Positions 38,469 through 48,277 of a DNA stretch of 64,000 nucleotides are shown piece by piece (position 1 is the stretch's first letter; the number at the start of each line of letters is the position of its first letter). The stretch is from positions 868,001-932,000 of the forward strand of contig JAPFFF010000030.1 in assembly GCA_039105265.1 (NCBI GenBank). The letters are read 5' to 3'. This stretch comes from Tritrichomonas musculus (taxonomy: Eukaryota > Parabasalia > Tritrichomonadida > Tritrichomonadidae). Made by a program: the position numbers and the translations under genes. The notes under the pieces are model-generated. The model worked only from the letters and a program-made list of their open reading frames with translations. It was not told the origin of the DNA and ran no database searches.

Positions 38469-38974
38469 ATTTTCTTAAAGATGCTTGAAAAAATTCAGTG
38501 ATACTTTGAAATAATTGAGGCAAGACGTTAATTTTTTATTTTAAAATTTTTAATAATTCTTTTTTTTTCTTTATCAGAAGCAAATTTCAAAAAAACAATT
38601 AATTAAATATAATAGAATACAATATGATGAAGATTAAAAATAGGGTCTTTCAAACCTGGGCAATCTCAATCTTTTTAAAAACGTTTGCCTTTTGAAACTT
38701 TTTAAAAAAACAAAAATATCTAGTTTCTACTTGAATTTTATTTTAATAAAAATATATAATCATAGTTAATAAACAATATTATAAATGAAAACATTTATTA
38801 ATTTAATCAATCTTTAAAAAACTTCAATAATTGATCAGATTTGATTTTATTGTTTCTCGAAATTGAACAGAGGAATATGCTCAATATTTGACCAACAACT
38901 TGTTAAACATACAAATATTACATGGTATAAAGGAATTTCTAAAATCTTGGGCCATTTTTTTTTCAAACACTTCT
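38469..38974 (-). repeat. Right terminal inverted repeat of the 1.7-kb element
   Basis: About 506 bases, the reverse-complement partner of 37251-37756. The two could form a very long hairpin in RNA or single-stranded DNA. Confidence 0.9.
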
Positions 38975-39714
38975 GTTACTTCTTTAATTTTGTGTCCTTT
39001 TGCCAATTCAGGAATTGCACCAGTACTTGAAATGTAAACAAATTTCTTGCATTCGGGATGCCTCTTGGCTACATCCAGCATATTTTTGGTTCCATGAACA
39101 TTAACTTCATATAATTTACGATCGAAGATTGGGTTGACTGTGACCATGCTGGCGCAGTGAATGCATACTGTTTGCCTTCCTTTTGGAACTGTAAATAATT
39201 TTTCACAATCATCAAAATTGCATAAGTCTCCTTCAATAATTTCAGCATCAGCTGGAATATATTTAATCGCTGGATCGCCTGTTAATACGAATGCTCTTAC
39301 ATCGTCACCGCGATTTAAAAGCTGAGAGCAAATATGGCTTCCTAAAAATCCTGCAGCACCGGTAAGTAAATAAAGCGGTTTGGCCATTTGAATAATGATC
39401 TGAAATAAAATGTAGCTAAATAAAAAATTTTTTTTTTTTTCACAAATATTCAATATGATATTGAATAGCATTATTAAATTTTGAATTAATCCATTGAATT
39501 TTTTCCCCATAATATTTTTTGAATAGAATTATGGGAAAAATTTCAATATTACGGTGATTATTTTTTTTATGGGTTGCCCACATCTCAATTATTAATAAAT
39601 AAAAGAGTGTATAGCATATTTCACTTTTCTTGCCAATTAATTATTAATAGAAAATATAGATATAATAGTATTAAATTATTTCATAAGGAATATTTATTTT
39701 TAAATAAATTAAGA

Positions 39715-39786
39715 GGGTGATTGGTCTAGTGGCATGATTCTCGCTTTGGGTGCGAGAGGTCTCGGGTTCAATTCCCGAATCGCCCC
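39715..39786 (+). tRNA. tRNA-Pro (TGG)
   Basis: A complete 72-base cloverleaf is visible. The acceptor stem is GGGTGAT with ATCGCCC (one G-T pair) and discriminator C. The anticodon stem CTCGC/GCGAG encloses the loop TTTGGGT with anticodon TGG at 39747-39749. The T arm is TCGGGTTCAATTCCCGA. There is no intron, and a TTTTTT run follows at 39787, the usual RNA polymerase III stop. The internal A box (TGGTCTAGTGG) and B box (GGTTCAATTCC) are intact. Confidence 0.96.
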
Positions 39787-39945
39787 TTTTTTGCCTTTTT
39801 CTTTATGAAAAAAACTCAAAAACTAAAGTAAATTTGCATTTTATCAATAATACATTCAAGTTAATGGCAGAATATCATTATTTTTACTCAAATTATTTTT
39901 TCGATTCAAAATATATATGATTTAAAAAAAGAATGTGAAAACCGA

Positions 39946-41676
39946 TTATTTATTATTATCAATATAATCTTCAAAATTATCGTCATAGTCATTATCAAAA
40001 TCTTCTTCATCTTCTTGACTATCAGTAACGTTTTTTTGGTCAGTTTCAGCAAAGTTTTCATTTTTACTAGAAATAGCTTGTGCTTTCAAACTTTCGATTT
40101 CTTTTTTCAACTTGTCAATTTCTTCATTTTGAGAATTGATAGTTTTCATAAGTTTGCTTCTTTCAGTGCTCATTTTTTTAATGACTTCATTTTCATTTTT
40201 CAAACGAATAATTTCATTTTGTTGCAAAGTGATATTTTTTTGAAGTTGATCATTATTTTTACAAATAGTTTTCAGTTGCATATTCTCGTTTGTTAAGCGA
40301 GTGATTTCTTGTTGGTATTGATCAGATTTATTATTCATATTTTTCAATTGCAAATTTTCAATTTTCAAACGGGCGATCTCTTGTTGTTGAAAAACCATAT
40401 TTTTTTGGTATTGTTCATATTTATTACAAGTTGTTCTAAAATATAAAATATCATTTTGAAGTTGGCTATTTTTTACGTTCAAATTTCTCAATTCTTGTCT
40501 TTGCGAATCAACTTTGCTTTGAAGTTGACCATTTTCATCTTTTAAGTTTTGAATTTCAGAATCAATGTAATCTGAAAACATCAATGGATACGGACATTGA
40601 TTTTTGAGTTCCAATTTCTGATTAGGCGAATATGGTGGAGGATTACAACCCACAAAAGCGATAGACAGGCAAGAACCAGCTATACAAAAGAAAGCATCAT
40701 TATCGATAATTGTTGATGTTGGTTGAGTTATATTTCTAATAAATGATCTTTGCAACGCTTCTCCATTATCACTTGAGCCACAAGAAAGCAATTTTCCGTT
40801 AGAATTCATGAAAATAGAATGATAAGCGCCAGCGAAAGCCTGAATAATATCTTGATTTCTCAATGACAACAATTTTACATATTCGTCACATCTCACTGTA
40901 TTGCGTCCGATTCCAAGTTGATCATATTCATTTGAGCCACGAACAAAAACATCTCCATCAGATGAAACAGCAATTGAATGGTCAGCTGTTCCAGCGATAT
41001 AAGTTATAAACACATCTTCCAATTCTTCAATAAAATAGAATTCGGCTTCATCACCAAAATCAGAAATATCGAAATTAAATATGTTACCAAGCGATGATAT
41101 TGCAATAATGGCGTCACCTTCAAAAGCAATGGAAACTGGCAAATTTGGCGATGGTAGAAAAATCATTTTTGTTTGATTATCATTGATTGATAATGATTTA
41201 TCAATGATATGTATCGCGCCTCGCTCATCAATGGCGGCTGCTGTATTTTGTCCTCCATAAATGGCAACTATTCTCCAACCATCTGTATTTAAAAAAATTG
41301 GACGTCCTTTCATCTGTCCCTTCTTAACGTAAGCAAGTGGCGGCGTGTTTGAATTTGAATGTTCAAGCATGTAAAGCGTGTAATCTAAGCCACAAACGGC
41401 CGACTCAACTCTGTATGTATTGTTTCTCGTTCCAACATTAAACGTGGTCCAATTATTAATGATTTTTGGAAGCCTTTCATAAATAGGCCACCCCGTATTG
41501 TTACCTATTGCAATTGGAGTCCCGTCAGTAAGTACAGCAACAGCGAAATTATGGAAAATAGAATAAGATTTTAATATATTAAAATCTAGGCGTAAAATAG
41601 AAGGAGGACTGACAGGATTATTTAAATTGTTTGCTATTTGGAAAGATTCATTGATTCCAGCAGCATATATTGTCAT
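39946..41676 (-). CDS. RCC1-like repeat protein with long C-terminal coiled coil (576 aa)
   Basis: Residues ~1-345 contain RCC1-type beta-propeller repeats. The clearest are HSIAVSSDGDVFVRGSNEYDQLGIG and HSIFMNSNGKLLSCGSSDNGEAL; earlier ones (AVAVLTDGTPIAIGNN) are weaker. A short Pro-rich link (CNPPPYSPNQ) leads to a coiled coil at ~375-540 with repeated QQ.EI.RLK.EN.QLK units. The end is strongly acidic (DSQEDEEDFDNDYDDNFED). RCC1 itself is a Ran exchange factor, but trichomonads have many RCC1-like proteins of unknown role, and this one lacks evidence for Ran binding. A scaffold role is more likely. Confidence 0.85.
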   Translation of the reverse strand: MTIYAAGINESFQIANNLNNPVSPPSILRLDFNILKSYSIFHNFAVAVLTDGTPIAIGNNTGWPIYERLPKIINNWTTFNVGTRNNTYRVESAVCGLDYTLYMLEHSNSNTPPLAYVKKGQMKGRPIFLNTDGWRIVAIYGGQNTAAAIDERGAIHIIDKSLSINDNQTKMIFLPSPNLPVSIAFEGDAIIAISSLGNIFNFDISDFGDEAEFYFIEELEDVFITYIAGTADHSIAVSSDGDVFVRGSNEYDQLGIGRNTVRCDEYVKLLSLRNQDIIQAFAGAYHSIFMNSNGKLLSCGSSDNGEALQRSFIRNITQPTSTIIDNDAFFCIAGSCLSIAFVGCNPPPYSPNQKLELKNQCPYPLMFSDYIDSEIQNLKDENGQLQSKVDSQRQELRNLNVKNSQLQNDILYFRTTCNKYEQYQKNMVFQQQEIARLKIENLQLKNMNNKSDQYQQEITRLTNENMQLKTICKNNDQLQKNITLQQNEIIRLKNENEVIKKMSTERSKLMKTINSQNEEIDKLKKEIESLKAQAISSKNENFAETDQKNVTDSQEDEEDFDNDYDDNFEDYIDNNK

Positions 41677-42869
41677 TGGCAGGAAAATGCAAGGTTTAAA
41701 AAATTGAAGATATTATTGGCAGATAAATAACTTTTTCAATAATAATTAAACTAAGTTTTTTAATTTGTCCCTTCTTATCGTCCTCTCAAATTTGAATAAA
41801 GCTAAATATTTTTTTTTAAGTTATTAAGGCATGAATAGAGTTTTTCAGAATTTTCGGTTAGTTTTCAAATTTGAATGCTTCATTCAATTTCCTTTCAATT
41901 TTTTGAGGCAAACATTCAAGGTAGTCGTTTCTCGTGCACTAAAAGATTTCAAAGTTTCTTATTTCCAAAAAAATATTCTTATGGTCGTATATCATATGAA
42001 TGTAGGATTCTTTATTCTTCAATTTCTTTTTGGAAGAAAATTAGTTAATATTATTTAAGAAAAATTTCTCCATATTTTTACTTTAGTAATCCTATGATTT
42101 GCTTCTAGTGTTGAAAGAAAACGAACAATTAGTGCCTAATTTACTTTTTATTAAATTTTTGAAAAAGATGCTGAATCTTTTATGCAAAAAATGTATTAAA
42201 ATCTCCTTAATTTTTATATATGATTCTTATAAAAATATTTAATTACAGAAATATATACATAAATTAAATAAATGTATTCAATATAATTATAATGTTCATT
42301 ATCGATCAGCATATTTCATTAACATCAGTTTATTTTTGAAATTATTTGAACATACACTAAATATACAGTTTATTTTATTACAGAAAAGCTGATATTATAC
42401 ATTTTTTTATAATGGAAATTGAAATCTTTTTATATTTTGAATAGTTTATATTTATATTTTTCTGCGCAAAAAGCGGTTGGAAAAACTATAGTTTATATAT
42501 AATATCTTAATTCAAGGCCGAGGCTCCCGCTATTACCTTAACCAATTGGGCTTAGCCCTCAAAGGCTCCCAAAGCTATTTAAAAGGTATTTTTCCTGAAT
42601 AAAAAACTTTTTTATATTCTTTTTTTTTATTTTCATCTTCTCAAAATTGAAAGATATGGTATTTTAAAAAAAATAATTTGTCCCTACTTATCGTCCTACT
42701 TTCTGAAGACTCATAGAAAATTTGAATTAAAAACTCTCAATTTTTTTGTGAATAAGGTAATAATTAAAAAACTTAGTTTAAATTTAAAAAAAAATTGATA
42801 AAATTTATAAGGTCAATTTTGGGCGAAAGGCCAATTTTTGCTATTATTTTTTTATTTCATAATCAAAAT
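41677..42869. other. AT-rich intergenic DNA with short repeats and a tRNA-like relic
   Basis: No convincing gene. A 23-base phrase AATTTGTCCCTWCTTATCGTCC occurs at ~41762 and ~42677 in the same orientation. AACTAAGTTTTTTAAT near 41749 and its reverse complement near 42765 form an imperfect inverted pair that may mark a decayed ~1-kb insertion. A tRNA-like stretch lies at ~42505-42575 (minus strand). Confidence 0.4.
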
Positions 42870-43259
42870 TGAAATCATTAAAGTATTTTCTAATAATTAT
42901 CAGCAATATTATTTACTAATTTTGAATTATAATATAGGAAATCCCTGCAAGTTATTTGTCACAATTAATATGATTTTCAATTATGATTATAGTTCAAATA
43001 ATTAATAATAATCTAGCAATTTTTTTCCTTCCACAGGACATGTACTAATCAAATTTTTTTAATTCAAAAAGTTTTTTAAAAAAAAATGGTTAAAAAAGTT
43101 TGTGTATAAAATCACTAAACCTATTAAATTTGAATTGATCATTCAAATTTAAATTGATTATTTTGTTTTTGATAAGTCCAGTTTTTGTATTTCAATTCAA
43201 TTTATTTACAGCCGCGTTCATTATCATCAATTTATTGTTCAGCCCCCTTTATCATATAA
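42870..43259. repeat. Dispersed ~386-bp repeat, copy 2
   Basis: Direct copy of 25097-25482, here lying just downstream of the secreted repeat-protein gene. The copies diverge abruptly at both ends, which defines the unit. No obvious terminal inverted repeat or target duplication is seen, so the mechanism of spread is unclear. Confidence 0.85.
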
Positions 43260-43357
43260 TGATAAAAAAAATCAATATGAATTGAGTTTGAATTAAAAAT
43301 ATTTAAAAAGTTTTGAATATATTTTTTTAGTTATTCAGTCTTGCTAGTAAATTTTTT

Positions 43358-45349
43358 TTAATTCTTTTTTTCATTTTCTTCTAATGAGTTTAATACATTC
43401 TTTGGAATATCAACCCAATCATTATTATTTGGAACATCACGTGTTGCTTGAAGAATGTTGATTAATTTAGCAGTGAAATGTTGGCAGTTATTTGTTGGCC
43501 AGTTGTAATCTGTTGCTTTCCAGTTTCCACTTTCCTTCACTTCATCAATGAAGTTGAACAATTTCATCTTTCTATTAGCATTGAGCTTCATTACTTCAAT
43601 AGATGGGTATCTTTCTTTGAATTCCTTAAGAGTCATAACATAAGCTTTAGCGCCATTTTCTTCTAAGTATGATGGCAAGTTCTTCTTATTCCAGTATTTA
43701 CCATATACAAAGATGGCACCACGAGTGCTATCAGTAGCATCTTTCGGACCAACCCAAATTCCGGTGTGAATAAAGTCTGGCGATGGAGCAACACGACCTA
43801 ATGCCAATCTAACCTTTCTCATAAGAGTAGCCATTATGTTTAAGTCGATTACAATGTTTGGTGATGTTCCAAGATAAACTGTTTCGATATCAATGTTTCC
43901 TAATGTTTTGGCACTGGCTTCTGAATCATCATCGTTATCTTTATGGGAAGATGATCCACTCTTCTTCTTCTTTCCACCATCATCGCCTCCATCTCCGTAA
44001 GCATTTGGTGAAACATCCTTCTCATCGGCTTCAATGTTAGCGCCTCCATCAAGTGCACTGCAGCCTTGGAATGCATTTTCACCAACAGTTGCCTTTCCAT
44101 CGGATTTGATATTGACTTTCTTAAGGGCTGTGCTATCAGTGAATGAGCTGGCTTGTACATCAACATTTGAGTGAGTGTTAACATCGACAGATGTTAATTG
44201 CTTGCAGCCTTGGAATGATTGTTTTTCAAATGTGACCGTCGTTGCAGTTTGAGCAAGAAGCATTGCTGATGACGAATTAGTTACATATGTAATGTTCAAT
44301 GCTTGAATTTGAGAGTCAATAAAAGCTGATGGACCAAATGTGATGTTTGCTGGCGAATGGATAACAAGTGATGACAGGTTCTTGCATTCTTGGAAAGATT
44401 TCTGGCCAAAGTAAACTGGACCATTTGTGTAAAGTGTGATTGAATTGACATTTGATGAAATGAATGAAGCAATGTCAAATTGAATTGATTGATTTGCTTC
44501 AACTGTGAAGTTGATCAAATTTGGTGTTTCTTGGAATGATTGTTGAGCAAAGACTGCAGATCCGTTGCAACGGATATAGAACTCTCTAATCGATGAACTG
44601 ATAAAAGTATCTAGTCCTGCTGTGAAGTTTCCATATGTTTCAACATAGAGATAATTAAAGTTCTTTACTTGTTGCATTGCTTGTTGTTGGATATCGACAC
44701 CCAAATATGATCTAAGAATAACTTCATTGATTGAAGCTGCAATAAAAGCTGTAATTCCAAATGTAATTTTACCTTCTTTTGAAACAATTTCAAGGGTGTC
44801 CATACCTGAAACTTGTTGGAAAGATTGTTGTGCGCATTCAATATCTCCATTGGCTTCAATATGAACGGATTTAATAGGAGATTGAATGAAGGCATCGAGT
44901 CCTATTGTAACTTTACCTTGTGCAACCAAAGAAACATTTGCTGTTTTGGTCAAGGTTTCGAATCCTTGCTGGCTAATGATAATATCTCCATTAGATGTAA
45001 AATCAATCGTGCCAACCTGAGCATCAATGAAAGCATCTTGGCCAACTGTTATTGATGTTGCTGCCACGACCTTGATACCATCTGGGAAATTAGTTTGTTG
45101 GAAGCATTGGGTGTTCAAAGTAACTGTGCCAGCATTGATGCTTATTGTTTTAAGGGACGCAAATGAACGTAATGCTTGATTTTCAATAGAGACAGCTCCC
45201 GATGAAGTGATTTCAATGGCAGTTGCAGTTGTATATGAACCAACTGCTGCTGATGTAATACTGGTTTCATCAGCAATTTTGAGGGTGGTTCCATCCATGG
45301 TATAAGTAGACACTGTTAGAGAAACGAGGTATGTTATTAGTAAAAACAT
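43358..45349 (-). CDS. Secreted BspA-like repeat protein with C-terminal papain-fold-like (LRAT/PPPDE/NlpC) domain (663 aa)
   Basis: The N-terminus MFLLITYLVSLTVSTYT is a typical signal peptide. Residues ~25-430 are about fifteen LRR-like repeats of the BspA kind with alternating patterns such as (A/S)QQSFQ and (L/F)DAFI.S, e.g. VTIGLDAFIQSPIKSVHIEANG. A Gly/Asp/Lys/Ser-rich linker follows (~440-475, DGGDDGGKKKKSGSSSHKDN). The C-terminal domain (~480-655) has a His in FIHTGIWVG (528) and NNCQHF (Cys622, His624). That spacing and the NC.HF signature are typical of permuted papain-fold hydrolases (LRAT, PPPDE, NlpC/P60 relatives). The protein is probably extracellular or surface-bound, as no membrane anchor is visible. 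The reaction (peptidase, amidase or acyltransferase) cannot be decided from sequence. Confidence 0.82.
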   Translation of the reverse strand: MFLLITYLVSLTVSTYTMDGTTLKIADETSITSAAVGSYTTATAIEITSSGAVSIENQALRSFASLKTISINAGTVTLNTQCFQQTNFPDGIKVVAATSITVGQDAFIDAQVGTIDFTSNGDIIISQQGFETLTKTANVSLVAQGKVTIGLDAFIQSPIKSVHIEANGDIECAQQSFQQVSGMDTLEIVSKEGKITFGITAFIAASINEVILRSYLGVDIQQQAMQQVKNFNYLYVETYGNFTAGLDTFISSSIREFYIRCNGSAVFAQQSFQETPNLINFTVEANQSIQFDIASFISSNVNSITLYTNGPVYFGQKSFQECKNLSSLVIHSPANITFGPSAFIDSQIQALNITYVTNSSSAMLLAQTATTVTFEKQSFQGCKQLTSVDVNTHSNVDVQASSFTDSTALKKVNIKSDGKATVGENAFQGCSALDGGANIEADEKDVSPNAYGDGGDDGGKKKKSGSSSHKDNDDDSEASAKTLGNIDIETVYLGTSPNIVIDLNIMATLMRKVRLALGRVAPSPDFIHTGIWVGPKDATDSTRGAIFVYGKYWNKKNLPSYLEENGAKAYVMTLKEFKERYPSIEVMKLNANRKMKLFNFIDEVKESGNWKATDYNWPTNNCQHFTAKLINILQATRDVPNNNDWVDIPKNVLNSLEENEKKN

Positions 45350-46380
45350 TTTTTAAAAAATGAAATGTTAGATAATCTAAGATTTACTTCATTTATTTTT
45401 TCTTTGTTTATATCTCTCAATTTCAGAGTTAGAGAAAAAATTCTATAGATATAAAAAATATAAATGATTCAAAATAAATTTTATATTTGGATGAAGCGAT
45501 AATTCAGAACTCATTCAGAAATCCCAATTAAATCGGCATTCAATTAAAATTTATCGTTTTTTATTTTTCCTTTAATTAGTACTTTAAATTAAATATTACA
45601 TTATAATAAGCTTTTATTATTTTTATTTTTTAAAGTCAATTTATTGAATTAATTTTTCAATTATCTTAATTTTTTGAGAAATGATCGTGATTTGAATACA
45701 GCTTTATTTGAAAATATCTTTTATTTTATAGCATTATTATCAATTAACATATCGATCATTTTGATAAAATCATAGTAATATTTATTTTAAAATTATAGAA
45801 ATGATACTTTTTTGCCATTTTGACTATTTGATAATTTAGAATAATTAAAATTTCAAATTGATTTATTTTCCATTCAATTTGAATTGAGTGAAATTTTTAT
45901 TAAAAGTCAAATTTCATTATATCTAAGAACCCCTAAATATACATGGTGAATGTTCATATGTTGCTTATATTTTCTTTATAATTTTAGTAATAGATAATAT
46001 CAAAAACTTTTATTGAAAAGTTAAAATTTAACTTTATCTTTTCTTTCAATTTTACGATCACATTAAGAAAATTTTTAATCAATAAAAAAGTTAAAAAAAA
46101 AATGGAGATAGATTTGGAGTTATTTAAGCATACCTCCATAGCCATATTCGTTTTTTTCTTGATTTTATTACTTGGAAATTGAAATCGTAATATGATGTTT
46201 TATATATATCTCTTTTCATATAATGTCTTTTACGTTTTTTATTTATTATTTGTGTTATATTTATATAATTTCTGTTTTTCTTTATACTATTTTCATTTTT
46301 TATGAAGATATTTTAATTTTAATATGATCTTTTTCAATGAAAAAAATTCTCTCAATAATTGTTAAGATTTTAAATTTTTG
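45350..46380. other. AT-rich intergenic DNA, nothing recognised
   Basis: No gene, RNA or clear repeat is seen. It includes the promoter side of the secreted repeat-protein gene. Confidence 0.4.
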
Positions 46381-46566
46381 TATAGTATGACGATAAACGA
46401 GTAAACATCAGAAAAACCGGTCGACATTGTAAACTTTTTCGTAAAATTGCACTCAAATATTTCATAAAGATGTTCAAAATTGAATGAAAAATGATATTGA
46501 AAAGGCTCTCAAGTATAACTCAAATATCTTTTTAAAAAGTTCTAAAAAATTTTTAAAATTTTATAA

Positions 46567-46788
46567 TAGACCTCTTAGTTAAGAAAGGTGGCCGTTAATT
46601 TATTTGTCTCAAAGTTCGTTATAATTCTATCCAATTTTGTTATCTCCTCTCAAACTTTGTTAGGATTTTGAGAGAAAAATAAAATTTTTAATTTTTAAGA
46701 AGCATTTAAAAAATAAGGAAGTTTGAAATAAAATAACGAACTTTGAGACAAATAAATTAACGGCCACCTTTCTTAACTAAGAGGTCTA
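46567..46788. mobile_element. 222-bp palindromic MITE flanked by TA
   Basis: The ends are perfect 56-base inverted repeats, 46567-46622 and 46733-46788, beginning TAGACCTCTTAGTTAAGAAA. The outermost TA on each side fits the TA target duplication of Tc1/mariner-type elements. The core is ~110 bp and non-coding. It lies inside a looser palindrome whose arms include ACCGGTCGACAT (~46417) and ATGTCGACCGGT (~46865), so it may have landed in an older element. Confidence 0.75.
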
Positions 46789-47084
46789 ATGTCTACCAGT
46801 TTTTGAATAAGCATCATAGAAAAGTATTCCGAGTTTTTCTATGAGTTTAATGAAAAAGTTAATGATGTCGACCGGTTTATCGCCAAACTACTTTTTATAA
46901 ACCACTGTATACTTAACATCTCCACTTTTTGAGAGTATAAATAATTCATAATTCAATGCAATCAAAATTTCCAAATAATTATTGATCAATATTTTTCTGT
47001 TTTTGATTCATGAATTTATATAAAAATGACTTTTTGTGTTGAAAAAAATTGTCATTTTCACTTCATTTTATTATCAAATAATGA

Positions 47085-47330
47085 AGAGTGTCATACATAT
47101 TAAAAGTCAAATATATGGAGCATACATGCATTATTTATTATATTATTGTATCAAATTGTGTTTATTAAAGTTTATAACATATTTTAATGGTCATTTATTG
47201 TATCAGAGACAGAAAATTTTGAATGAATTGATCTTTGGTAGAAAAGAGCATCAAAAGCACATAAATTGTTCAATGAATTCTAAAAATCAAATAGATTATA
47301 TGAATAAAAAATCAAATATTGAACGAATTA
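47085..47330. repeat. Relative of the degenerate repeats at 28-29.5 kb
   Basis: The phrase GTGTCATACATATTAAAAGTCAAATATATGGAG and the following bases match the block B ends at 28200 and 28945, in the same orientation. An open plus-strand frame here is incidental. Confidence 0.5.
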
Positions 47331-48118
47331 AGTCAATTCTTATTTATTGACATTGATATGATCTGATTGAATGAAAGAAAAGTAAATATATAAATTTGCT
47401 ACAATACTAAATGCACAAATTGAAAATTGATTTTTATGATTGAAAACGCATAGAGAAACACAAAAATATTATATTTTTAATGATTTACATATCAAATCTT
47501 AGTTGTGGTCCTTCTTGCGAACTGATGATTAAATAAAAGAACACTTACTTACTTACAAATGCGTTTTAATACCAGTCTCGATAATAATTATAATAACTTT
47601 CACTTTCGACTTGTTGTAATCTTCTTTCGATGTGTTATCTTATTTCTCTCTTTCTCTCAAGACACTCTTTTGTGTCTAAAATAATGATTTCACTCTCTCT
47701 ACAATCACTGATGATTGAACACCCAAAATAAATAAATAAAAATCAACTTAAATTAATTATGAACAAAAAATAGGCAAGCTCAAAAAATGCAAAATATAAT
47801 ATTTTCATAATCCACAAAAAACAAGATTGAAATTATGGGAAATGAAAAAATCAATAACCTGGAAAACAAAACAAAAAAACAAAAATATATCTTTGGGTAG
47901 ATGGAACAGAACACCCAAAATTAATAAATAAAAATCAACTCAAATTAATCATGTAATTGAAATTACCAGTTTGTAGAACCTACTGGAATCCTTTTCAATT
48001 TCACTTTTTGATTGTTATCACTTCCATTTCTGTAGTTTATGGTGCTACTTTTGAGAAAAAGAAAAAAAATTGAAAAGGACCAAAAAAAAAAAAAAAAAAT
48101 TCATAAAAATATTTTTAA
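47331..48118. other. AT-rich intergenic DNA with a ~45-bp direct repeat
   Basis: The phrase ACACCCAAAATWAATAAATAAAAATCAACT occurs at ~47720 and ~47910. No gene is seen. Confidence 0.4.
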
Positions 48119-48277
48119 TAAAGTAAGATTCAAAAGGCTTGGGACAAACTTTTTCAATACGTAAAGGTGAAAATTACTCATTTTAAAGGCCAATAAGTCC
48201 CAAGTAGAATGCAAGATTTTCAGAGAAGCATTGAAAAAAATTGAATGTTGTCCCAAGAATTTTGAATCCAACTTTAA
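48119..48277. mobile_element. ~159-bp imperfect palindromic element
   Basis: The arms read TAAAGTAAGATTCAAAAGGC... and, in reverse complement, TAAAGTTGGATTCAAAATTC..., both continuing CTTGGGACAA. The ~45-base arms with a ~70-base core suggest an old MITE-like insertion. No clear target duplication is seen. Confidence 0.5.

Larger units (their letters stand above)
37251..38974. mobile_element. 1,724-bp long-terminal-inverted-repeat element (MITE/foldback type)
   Basis: The ends are AGAAGTGTTYGAAA in inverted orientation. The inverted repeats extend about 506 bp on each side (37251-37756 and 38469-38974) and are almost identical apart from the outer ~50 bases. The ~710-bp core is AT-rich with no coding frame. 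GTTACTTC occurs directly outside both ends (37243-37250 and 38975-38982), an 8-base target duplication. Such a duplication fits hAT-type or similar DNA transposons. The element has no transposase and must be mobilised in trans. It disrupts the dehydrogenase gene. Confidence 0.9.
36636..39387 (-). pseudogene. Extended short-chain dehydrogenase (epimerase/reductase-like) gene split by an insertion
   Basis: The first part runs from the ATG at 39387 (MAKPLYLLTGAAGFLGSH) to 38975. It contains the Rossmann NAD(P)-binding motif TGAAGFLGSH, AEIIEGDL and FVYISSTGA. The second part runs from 37250 to the stop at 36636, with YSKTKA (catalytic YxxxK), VCPTGIMGP, NLVDVRDLARG and the C-terminal substrate domain. 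Between them lies a 1,724-bp element bounded by 8-base duplications. Discounting the element and one duplication leaves 1,020 bases, i.e. 339 codons plus stop, normal for NAD-dependent epimerase/dihydroflavonol-reductase-like enzymes. The insertion is therefore recent, and this copy is presumably inactive unless the element is removed from the RNA. Confidence 0.88.

Noticed and set aside
43858-44184. Both-strand short frames inside the secreted repeat-protein gene
   Set aside because: They overlap a long, well-supported gene with a signal peptide and domain structure.
47036-47350. Plus-strand 104-residue open frame
   Set aside because: It lies in a degenerate dispersed repeat whose relatives at 28-29 kb are not open in this frame.
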